From contig JAITBO010000055.1 in NCBI GenBank assembly GCA_031283505.1, positions 1 to 6,719 of the forward strand: a stretch of DNA of 6,719 bases, written 5' to 3'. The notes beneath the pieces are model-generated. The model worked only from the letters and a program-made list of their open reading frames with translations, searched no databases and was not told the origin of the DNA. The stretch is from Treponema sp. Lineage in GTDB: Bacteria; Spirochaetota; Spirochaetia; Treponematales; Breznakiellaceae. Position 1 is the stretch's first letter. Each line of letters starts with the position of its first letter. The position numbers and the translations under genes are program-made. Shown piece after piece: positions 1 through 5,166 of the stretch.

Positions 1-159
1 GAAGGGCGGAACCCGTATAACCTGATTGATTCCGGCGTGCAGACCGATCTCCGCCGTCATGTCTTTGCGCGGAAAAGCCCCGGCGGGCCCCTGCGCCTAT
101 TTAGTGTCTGTCCACAAAGTCGGTTACTTTGTGGACAGACCTTGCATTTTCTCACCTAA
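1..159 (+). CDS. Possible 3' end of an unidentified plus-strand gene, partial
   Basis: Reading from base 1 in frame 1 gives an open frame to a TAA at 157-159. The first 34 codons, starting EGRNPYNLIDSGVQTD, look protein-like and mostly end in G or C, as in the neighbouring genes. From about base 103 the frame runs into the palindromic repeat, and the residues there (SVCPQSRLLCGQTL and on) look like translated repeat rather than conserved protein. One reading is that the repeat arrived at the end of the gene and replaced its original stop. I do not recognise the family. The opposite strand also has a short open frame leaving the window from an ATG at 60, but no ribosome binding site precedes it. 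The plus-strand call is therefore only a preference. Confidence 0.3.
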   Translation, partial: EGRNPYNLIDSGVQTDLRRHVFARKSPGGPLRLFSVCPQSRLLCGQTLHFLT

Positions 160-206
160 AAGCTGCGAAAATGCAGATTTTAAGGTAGTCGCGGACCTAC
201 AGTCCG
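106..206. repeat. Composite palindromic repeat, unit 1
   Basis: Three hairpins lie in a row. The first (106-120 pairing with 126-140) has a perfect 15-bp stem around the loop CGGTT. The second (143-151 with 167-175) has a 9-bp stem built on TGCATTTTC. Then come a TTTTAAGGTAG stretch (178-188) and a short third stem, CGGAC (192-196) with GTCCG (202-206). The same order of parts recurs at 250-352 with different stem sequences. No T-rich tract follows on either strand, so the hairpins do not look like ordinary intrinsic terminators. The arrangement resembles non-autonomous REP-type elements, but the family assignment is an inference. Confidence 0.8.
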
Positions 207-240
207 AGTCCACAAAGCCGGTTACTTTACGGACAGACTC
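204..240. repeat. Degraded direct copy of the CGGTT-loop hairpin
   Basis: Bases 209-238 match 111-140 at 27 of 30 positions, including the CGGTT loop (219-223). The three substitutions, at 218, 229 and 230, break the stem, so this copy pairs only partly. Its outer edge has gained an alternative short pairing, GAGTC (206-210) with GACTC (236-240). It looks like a duplicated hairpin that has decayed. Confidence 0.7.
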
Positions 241-249
241 TAAGTAATA

Positions 250-352
250 GACTTGTTCAAAAACCCGGTTGGTTCTCGAACAAGTCCTGCAAAATGCTCT
301 GCATTTTGCCATTTTTAAGTAGTTGCTGTTCAGAAACTGAAGTTTCTGAACA
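250..352. repeat. Composite palindromic repeat, unit 2
   Basis: The first hairpin (250-265 with 271-286) pairs at 14 of 16 positions and again has the loop CGGTT (266-270), although its stem, starting GACTTGTTC, is unrelated to that of unit 1. The second hairpin is GCAAAATGC (289-297) with GCATTTTGC (301-309). The TTTTTAAGTAG stretch (312-322) matches TTTTAAGGTAG of unit 1. The third hairpin (327-338 with 341-352) is a perfect 12-bp stem with a 2-base loop. Shared order and loops with diverged stems mark this as a second, older copy of the same element. Confidence 0.75.
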
Positions 353-545
353 ACTCCAATGAATTCGATGATGTCCTGACGAAGGAAAGGGAGGGACTCC
401 CTAACTACACCCGTCAACTTGCTCCACAAGTCTCTTGCGTTTCCGTTGCCTCCCCATGGGGTTTCTGATGACCGCGAAAACGGCCTACCTTACCCCCACA
501 CCCTCGTCTAAACGCCTTTTTTCTAAACCATCGAACGCACGTTAC
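353..545. other. Spacer with no convincing gene
   Basis: Together with the repeats before it, this forms about 385 bases without a supported gene. A small perfect inverted repeat, AGGGAG (388-393) with CTCCCT (397-402), and a palindrome CCCCATGGGG (452-461) are visible. Neither is followed by a T-run on the minus strand, so no terminator for the DUF3798 gene is evident. I see no RNA gene. Confidence 0.5.
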
Positions 546-1796
546 TTAATTTCCACCCTGGAACTTGATACTGTAATACTTCTCCGGAACCGTCTGCTCG
601 GTAGTAGGGAGGAAACCTTTGCCCAGGATGTAGGTGTCCATGTAAACCAAAATCTGGTTCCGGGCGCGGATCCCGGTATTAGCGTCCACATAGAAACCGC
701 CGTTCCACTTGGCTCCGGGGGTGAATTCACCCAGAGCGGCGTAGAGGTCGTTTACGCTGTCCGGTTTTGCTTTACCGTCCAGGATCCGCTTGGCAAATTC
801 GCCGAGCCCCGCGCTGACCGTAAAGCCGTAAGAGAAGGCCCAGGTGCCGAATTTACCGGCGCCGCCCTTGGCGACCACCGCTTCTTCAACCTTCTTGAGG
901 ATGGCAGGGAAATTGCCCGCTTCTGCGGAAAGGTCTATACCCAGGGCGCCGGGATAACCCATGAGGGGGGAGGGAAGGTCGGCTTCCACGAACATCCCGC
1001 CGTACTGGAGGAGCTGCCGAAGCAAGGGTTCCGTGTGGGCATCATTGGTACAGAAGAAGACCGTGTTCTTGCCATAGGTATTCACCCACTGAGGAGTCTG
1101 TTCCAGGATGTACTGCTGGGCCCCAGCTATCCCCACATCGGAGGTCGGGTCCGGGGCGGTTACAAAGACGAATTTGATGCCCAGATCATTACAGGCGGCT
1201 TCGAAAATCTGCCGGCGGAGTCCCAGGGACTCGTAGGACATATGCCGGGGAAAGGAGATATGCACGAAGGTGTCCGCCCCAAGCTGTTTGGCCGCCCAGA
1301 TGATGGTGTAGCCCCGGGAAATAAAGTCGGCGCTGATGGCGAGATCGGCGGCTTGCTGTATGACCAGAGGGTCCTCGTGGGATTCGCCGGCCAGGAGCAG
1401 AATATCAGGCCGACGCTCACGGACACGCCGGAAAGCTTCGGCGGCACCGGGAATAGCCTGGTTAAAAACAATAGCTTTCATCAGGGGATCGTCCGCCAGG
1501 GCGACAGTCTGGGAAATGACCACTTCCTGCTGATCCATAAAGTTATCCGGGTAAGTGACGTGCTGAATCATGCCGCCTTCGGAAACCCTTCCATACCGGC
1601 GAATCATTTCTTCCGCGCCCCGCAAATCGTCTTCCGACTGGGAGACCGTGCCGGTCAGGATGCCGATGTGGTAGGGACCGTTAACCTTCCACGTCTTTTC
1701 GGTGGTAGTGGTACGGGCCGCCTGCTTGCCACCCCCGGCAAAAACCAGGGCCGTGCCCAGAATAAGAGCAAAAATCATCAAACCAAATCTTTTCAT
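546..1796 (-). CDS. Exported DUF3798 family protein, probable periplasmic binding-type protein
   Basis: The product has 416 residues. It opens with a typical signal peptide: MKRF, a hydrophobic stretch (about 5-20), then a likely signal peptidase I site at VFA before GGGKQ. There is no lipobox cysteine, so it should be released to the periplasm rather than lipidated. The mature part matches my knowledge of the DUF3798 family, with an opening strand YHIGILTGTVSQSEDD and alternating strands and helices like a periplasmic-binding-protein type 1 fold. Other recognisable stretches are AIVFNQAIPGAAEAF, DTFVHISFPRHMSYE and NTVFFCTNDAHTEPLL. The function of this family is not established; ligand binding is an inference from the fold. 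The gene follows ygeX after a 287-bp spacer with its own candidate promoter, so it may be transcribed separately. No transporter permease or ATPase is in the window. The start could also be the ATG three bases upstream (1799). Confidence 0.88.
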   Translation of the reverse strand: MKRFGLMIFALILGTALVFAGGGKQAARTTTTEKTWKVNGPYHIGILTGTVSQSEDDLRGAEEMIRRYGRVSEGGMIQHVTYPDNFMDQQEVVISQTVALADDPLMKAIVFNQAIPGAAEAFRRVRERRPDILLLAGESHEDPLVIQQAADLAISADFISRGYTIIWAAKQLGADTFVHISFPRHMSYESLGLRRQIFEAACNDLGIKFVFVTAPDPTSDVGIAGAQQYILEQTPQWVNTYGKNTVFFCTNDAHTEPLLRQLLQYGGMFVEADLPSPLMGYPGALGIDLSAEAGNFPAILKKVEEAVVAKGGAGKFGTWAFSYGFTVSAGLGEFAKRILDGKAKPDSVNDLYAALGEFTPGAKWNGGFYVDANTGIRARNQILVYMDTYILGKGFLPTTEQTVPEKYYSIKFQGGN

Positions 1797-1803
1797 CATT
1801 CTT

Positions 1804-1808
1804 CCTCC
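1804..1808 (-). promoter_or_regulatory. Strong ribosome binding site of the DUF3798 gene
   Basis: On the minus strand GGAGG lies 7 bases before the ATG at 1796 and only 4 bases before the ATG at 1799. The better spacing is why the second of the two adjacent ATG codons is preferred. Confidence 0.75.
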
Positions 1809-1841
1809 ATAAATAATATCGAATATATTTATTGAGTTCTA

Positions 1842-1870
1842 TTTTTCCCTTGATATGCCCTATCTGTCAA
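1842..1870 (-). promoter_or_regulatory. Candidate sigma-70-type promoter for the DUF3798 gene
   Basis: A perfect -35 hexamer TTGACA is present on the minus strand at 1870-1865, inside an AT-rich spacer. A -10 element at normal spacing is poor: GAAAAA at 17 bases or AAAAAT at 18 bases. The -35 match and the position, about 70 bases before the start codon, support a promoter; the weak -10 argues against a confident call. Confidence 0.3.
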
Positions 1871-1912
1871 TGACCCTTAATGGAATGGCAGGGCAACGTC
1901 ATTTAACCACGC

Positions 1913-1938
1913 CGAACCTAAGGTTCGACTACTCGAAC
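1913..1938. repeat. Overlapping inverted repeats upstream of the DUF3798 promoter region
   Basis: CGAACCT (1913-1919) and AGGTTCG (1921-1927) form a perfect palindrome around one base. The right arm is also part of a second inverted repeat, GTTCGA (1923-1928) with TCGAAC (1933-1938). The two structures share bases and cannot form together. The site lies upstream of the TTGACA box relative to transcription of the DUF3798 gene, which suits an operator better than an attenuator. It could instead be a fragment of the GAAC-rich hairpin repeats. Confidence 0.45.
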
Positions 1939-2034
1939 AAACATGAACTTTTGCGTTGAAATTTCGGAATGATCCCCGGTTTGTCTTTGCTGTTTAAGGA
2001 AAAAGAAGGCTTTATTCATGGCGCGGGGGTTCCT

Positions 2035-2056
2035 CAGCGGGACAAAATCTCCGCTG
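2035..2056 (-). terminator. Weak hairpin downstream of ygeX
   Basis: CAGCGG (2035-2040) pairs with CCGCTG (2051-2056) around a 10-base loop, 28 bases after the ygeX stop. A T-rich tract on the minus strand (about 2010-2000) lies too far from the stem for a standard intrinsic terminator. This is only a candidate end of the ygeX transcript. Confidence 0.2.
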
Positions 2057-2083
2057 TTTCCACCGGGCCTCTCTTATGCTTCT

Positions 2084-3283
2084 TCAGGAATACGCCCCTT
2101 TCCATACGATGTCGAGGTACTTCTCCGGGTCTGTGTCCCCTTCGGTACTGAAAAGCAGGATCACTGATTCCCTGTTGAGTCCCAGAGCCTCCCTGAAATC
2201 CGCCAGGGACTCGTCCCGTATGACGGACACAAGGAGGCCGCAGCCCACAGCGCCGGACTCTCCCGAAATGACCTGTGGGTCGCCGCGCAGGGGAGCGCCT
2301 AAAATGCGCATACCCAGAGCCGCAAGTCTATCGGGGGCCGACACAAAGAAAGCACTGTGATTCTTGAGAATTTGCCAGGAAATAATGTTGCCCTCTCCGC
2401 AGGCAAGGCCGGCCATAATGGTATCGAGCTTTCCCCCTACCGGCACCAGATGTCCGGCTTTGGCGGACCGGTACAGGCAGTCTGCGGCGGAAGCTTCAAC
2501 GATAGTGGTTACCGGGCAGTTGTCCGGGTACATATTGGAAAAGAACCCCTGCACGGAACCGGCAAGGGACCCCACTCCGGCCTGCACGAATATATGAGTG
2601 GGCCGCTCAACGCCGGCTTCCCTGAGCTGATCCTGGGCTTCAAATGACATGGTCCCATAGCCCTGCATGATCCATGAAGGGATTTCCTCATAACCGTCCC
2701 AGGCCGTATCCTGCACCATAACGCCAGCAGGGTCATGGGACGCCTTTTCACTGGCAAGCCGCACTGCGTCATCGTAATTAAGGTTAGTAATACTGGCGTC
2801 GGCGCCTTCGTTCAGGATATTCCGCAGCCTGGTTTGGGACGATCCTTCGGGCATTAATACTACCGCTTTCTGTCTGAGCTTGTTAGCGGCCCAGGCAACA
2901 CCCCGTCCATGGTTTCCGTCAGTGGCGGTATAAAAGGTGATGTCCCCCAGCACCCGCTTAGTCTCGTCGGATACCAGCGCCGGGTAGTCAACGCCATCCC
3001 TGTTGAGCCTGCCGGCGATGTACCGCGCAATGGCGTAGGAACCTCCCAGAACCTTGAAGGCGTTGAGTCCGAAACGGCAGGATTCATCCTTTACAAAGAC
3101 GCCTTTTACCCCCAGCATCTTCGCCAGATTTTCCAGATTCGCAAGAGGAGTCCTCTTATAGTGGGGAATACTGCTGTGGAAACGATGGGCCTTTGCCGTT
3201 TCTTCAAGGGACATCAGGGCAAGGAACTTTTCTCCGCCGTCTCCGGGTATGGCGTTTTTTATCCAGGCGATTTGTTCTTTCAT
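2084..3283 (-). CDS. ygeX: Diaminopropionate ammonia-lyase
   Basis: This cytoplasmic PLP enzyme of fold type II converts 2,3-diaminopropionate to pyruvate and two ammonia molecules. The 399-residue product matches the length of E. coli YgeX (about 398) and follows its motifs throughout. Residues 65-81 (KDESCRFGLNAFKVLGG) carry the Schiff-base lysine, here Lys77, the position reported for E. coli. TDGNHGRG (121-128) holds an active-site aspartate, QDTAWDGY is at 191-198, and the glycine-rich PLP phosphate loop GVGSLAG is at 236-242. MAGLACGE (290-297), ISGESGAVG (339-347) and STEGDTD (379-385) are also conserved. The start at MKEQIAW is set by GGAG 7 bases upstream and by the family length; an in-frame ATG at 3337 would run through the leader repeat. 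The gene lies 119 bp after xdhC, with a hairpin element between them. In enterobacteria ygeX sits among molybdenum hydroxylase and amidohydrolase genes, which makes the XdhC neighbour notable. All key motifs are intact. Confidence 0.96.
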   Translation of the reverse strand: MKEQIAWIKNAIPGDGGEKFLALMSLEETAKAHRFHSSIPHYKRTPLANLENLAKMLGVKGVFVKDESCRFGLNAFKVLGGSYAIARYIAGRLNRDGVDYPALVSDETKRVLGDITFYTATDGNHGRGVAWAANKLRQKAVVLMPEGSSQTRLRNILNEGADASITNLNYDDAVRLASEKASHDPAGVMVQDTAWDGYEEIPSWIMQGYGTMSFEAQDQLREAGVERPTHIFVQAGVGSLAGSVQGFFSNMYPDNCPVTTIVEASAADCLYRSAKAGHLVPVGGKLDTIMAGLACGEGNIISWQILKNHSAFFVSAPDRLAALGMRILGAPLRGDPQVISGESGAVGCGLLVSVIRDESLADFREALGLNRESVILLFSTEGDTDPEKYLDIVWKGAYS

Positions 3284-3290
3284 ATACAGA

Positions 3291-3294
3291 CTCC
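3291..3294 (-). promoter_or_regulatory. Ribosome binding site of ygeX, inside a repeat flank
   Basis: GGAG on the minus strand lies 7 bases before the ygeX ATG and fixes the start. It is part of the 8-bp sequence CAATGGAG that also occurs on the far side of the hairpin element (3361-3354). Confidence 0.75.
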
Positions 3295-3361
3295 ATTGAG
3301 CCTGTTCCAAAACTAATTGACTGTACGCTAAACGCACACGGTTTTGGAACAGCCTCCATTG
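3291..3361. repeat. Hairpin element with 8-bp direct repeats in the ygeX leader
   Basis: CTCCATTG occurs at 3291-3298 and again at 3354-3361 in direct orientation. Between them are 55 bases with inverted ends: CTGTTCCAAAAC (3302-3313) pairs perfectly with GTTTTGGAACAG (3341-3352), and counting the flanks 15 of 16 positions pair (3298-3313 with 3341-3356). The interior also pairs, TGTACG (3322-3327) with CGCACA (3333-3338) at 5 of 6 positions, making one long imperfect hairpin. It looks like a miniature insertion with a target duplication, or a REP-like element. Since the stem ends next to the ygeX ribosome binding site, it could influence translation or mRNA stability. Confidence 0.75.
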
Positions 3362-3402
3362 CTTAACTTAATTTCACCATAGTTGTTTAGCCGTTATCCC
3401 GG

Positions 3403-4449
3403 TCATCTGCGGAAAGACCTTCTTTCCGCCCGGCGCAGGATCATTTCTCCCGCGATGCTGACGGCTATTTCTTCCGGTGTTTCGGATTTTATGGGCAGCC
3501 CTATGGGAATATTGATACTGTTCAACAGTTCTCCGCTCACCCCTTCATTGAGCAGTTCCTGTTTAACCTTCGCCGCTTTGGTTTTGCTGCCGATGACGCC
3601 GATATACGCGCAGTTTTTGTGTATCACCTGCCGCAGGACAGCGATATCCCATGCGTGGGTTACTACCACTATGTAATCATTGGGACCTACACCGCACTTT
3701 TCGCCTATGCTGCCATAATCACCGGCGATTAAATCCCAGGCTGTGGGGAAGAGTTCCCGGCTTACGAAGTCTTCCCGGTTGTCAAAAACAACGCAGCGGA
3801 ATCCAACGGAGGCAAGCAGCGGCTGAAGCGCCTGGGCTACGTGCCCTCCCCCGAAAATAAACGCCTTGCCTGCAAAGTTGACGGGTTCGCCGTAGATGCG
3901 CCGGTCTCCGGCCTTGAGCAGAACCCCCCTGTTCCGGGTCAGGGCTTTTATATCCGTTTCGTTCAGATTCATTCCTTCCGGGGGCAGGTCCACCGCATAG
4001 ACGGTCATGGTCCAATCGGAAGGAGCGGTCAGGTCTATAAAGAGCCAGAGGTCTTCGTCTTTTTCCAGGCGGGCGATACAGGTCCGCAGAAGAGTTATGG
4101 TTTTTTCGTCACTTCCGGCAATAAACTGAAAAAAAACATCCACGTCTCCGCCGCAGATCATCCCCAGTTCTTCTTCATCATTTTGGTAGAGCCGGTAGGT
4201 CTTGCGCCGGGATTGCCGCCGTTCCAAAAGGTCCCCGGCGAATTGTACGGCCTTGTACTCCGCCGCGCCTCCGCCTATGGTTCCGCAGACCCTGCCATTT
4301 TTATCTACCAGCATATGAGCGCCCGCGCTCCGGGGACTGGAACCGGCTTCCGCTACGATGGTGGCCAATACCGTGTCTTCACCGGCGTTTGTTTTTTCAA
4401 GGATGGTCCCGAACAGGTCCTTAATGCGCACCGGTTTTATCCTGTTCAT
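3403..4449 (-). CDS. XdhC/CoxI family molybdenum cofactor maturation protein
   Basis: Members of this family bind the molybdenum cofactor and help sulfurate and insert it into xanthine-dehydrogenase-like hydroxylases in the cytoplasm. The 348-residue product has both expected domains. The N-terminal XdhC/CoxI part has AGSSPRSAGAHMLV (35-48), GTIGGGAAE (56-64) and MICGGDVDVF (97-106). The C-terminal Rossmann part has IFGGGHVAQAL (198-208), VVVTHAWDIAVL (261-272), YIGVIGSKTKAAK (282-294) and IGLPIKSETPEEIAVSIAGE (316-335). Length is normal and no key motif is missing. The start overlaps the end of the upstream ketoacyl-synthase-like gene by 29 bases, which suggests coupled translation. No clear ribosome binding site precedes ATG 4449. 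A GTG at 4431 has AGGA about 9 bases upstream and would give a product starting at residue 7 with an 11-base overlap. No hydroxylase subunit is in the window, so its client is unknown. Confidence 0.92.
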   Translation of the reverse strand: MNRIKPVRIKDLFGTILEKTNAGEDTVLATIVAEAGSSPRSAGAHMLVDKNGRVCGTIGGGAAEYKAVQFAGDLLERRQSRRKTYRLYQNDEEELGMICGGDVDVFFQFIAGSDEKTITLLRTCIARLEKDEDLWLFIDLTAPSDWTMTVYAVDLPPEGMNLNETDIKALTRNRGVLLKAGDRRIYGEPVNFAGKAFIFGGGHVAQALQPLLASVGFRCVVFDNREDFVSRELFPTAWDLIAGDYGSIGEKCGVGPNDYIVVVTHAWDIAVLRQVIHKNCAYIGVIGSKTKAAKVKQELLNEGVSGELLNSINIPIGLPIKSETPEEIAVSIAGEMILRRAERRSFRR

Positions 4450-5146
4450 ATTTTTGGGACTTTCGGCAGAGAAGCAGGTATTTGAGAAACTCCCGCGGCG
4501 AGTCCGGAACGGTCCCGGCGGATACTCCGGCGGAAAGCTCACTGGTAAAAGGGAAGGGGATGACCGGTTCCCCGCCGCCGGGGTCCGCCGCGCCGGAAAG
4601 GACGGCGCCGAAGGCCAGGGGCGTGTTGTCTTCAGGACGGAGATCCCCGTATTCCGGGGGGCAGAACTCATCGGCGTAGACCAGAACAGTTTCTCCGGCG
4701 GAACCGGAGAGGACCGGGGCGGCGGCGGCCAGCAGTGCGGAACGGAAACCGTCCGCCGGGTAAACCGCCGTATAGCCCGCCGTAAGTCCCAGAGCCATGG
4801 CTGCCAGGGCCGGCGGCGTATTGAAGACCGAGAGAGAGAAAGCCGCCGGCAGTACGGACTGATCCTCGATGATCATTCTGTTAATTTTGAACTGCCGGGT
4901 TATTTCTCCCCGGAAAGACAGGAATACTACCTTCGTATCTTCCCTGATGGGTATAAGATCATGCAGGACTTGTATGGTCATGCGGGAAATCTGGCTCAAG
5001 CGGCGGCGGAATATGGGGTCCGTAAAGGCCAGGTCCGGGCCGTCCTTTATCGCCGGAATATCCCTTTTTCCCCCGGCCCATTCATCCCAGGCATGGGGAT
5101 CGCCGAAACCGGGGGCCCAGGCGGTGAACCGGGTGATAAAGGGCAT
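4421..5146 (-). CDS. Ketoacyl-synthase-like protein, chain-length-factor type
   Basis: The 241-residue product resembles the short beta-ketoacyl synthase N-terminal-like family (Pfam Ketoacyl-synt_2) found in aryl-polyene and related type II fatty-acid-like clusters. Members are thought to partner a catalytic synthase rather than condense chains themselves. Visible signs are the opening FITRFTAWAPGFGDPHAW (3-20), RRRLSQISRM (47-56), and the core SLSVFNTPPALAAMALGLTA (104-123) followed by AGYTAVYPADGFRSALLAAA. The Cys expected at the active site of a catalytic ketoacyl synthase is not visible in the core, and the His-containing C-terminal half of a full synthase is absent, in line with a non-condensing partner. 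The start at MPFITRF suits the family and leaves 20 bases after the methyltransferase stop. An ATG at 5176 or a GTG at 5170 would overlap that stop, and none of the three has a strong ribosome binding site. The end overlaps xdhC. Confidence 0.82.
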   Translation of the reverse strand: MPFITRFTAWAPGFGDPHAWDEWAGGKRDIPAIKDGPDLAFTDPIFRRRLSQISRMTIQVLHDLIPIREDTKVVFLSFRGEITRQFKINRMIIEDQSVLPAAFSLSVFNTPPALAAMALGLTAGYTAVYPADGFRSALLAAAAPVLSGSAGETVLVYADEFCPPEYGDLRPEDNTPLAFGAVLSGAADPGGGEPVIPFPFTSELSAGVSAGTVPDSPREFLKYLLLCRKSQKYEQDKTGAH

Positions 5147-5166
5147 AGTCCCGGCAGAACGGGCGC

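Noticed and set aside
106..352. CRISPR array
   Set aside because: The repeats are too few, unequally spaced and structurally composite, and there are no unique spacers of constant length or cas genes.
250..352. Intrinsic terminator for the DUF3798 gene
   Set aside because: The stems are strong, but no T-run follows any of them on the minus strand.
124..429. Minus-strand open frame through the repeats
   Set aside because: It reads straight across the hairpins and their copies, has no family match, and owes its openness to the repeat sequence.
1740..1796. Lipoprotein signal in the DUF3798 protein
   Set aside because: There is no cysteine after the hydrophobic stretch. The VFA-GGG junction fits ordinary signal peptidase cleavage.
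435..1835. A 466-codon open frame on the plus strand opposite the DUF3798 gene
   Set aside because: It covers the antisense of a gene with a clear signal peptide, ribosome binding site and family match. Its translation shows no recognisable domain, and it runs out into the AT-rich spacer. It is a by-product of codon use.
3284..3337. N-terminal extension of YgeX from an ATG at 3337
   Set aside because: It would translate the hairpin element. The start at 3283 has a ribosome binding site and gives the family's usual length.
4450..4671. N-terminal extension of XdhC from an upstream ATG at 4671
   Set aside because: The extra 74 codons translate to low-complexity Pro/Ser/Arg-rich sequence and lie within the ketoacyl-synthase-like gene in another frame. 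The XdhC family begins near residue MNRIKP.
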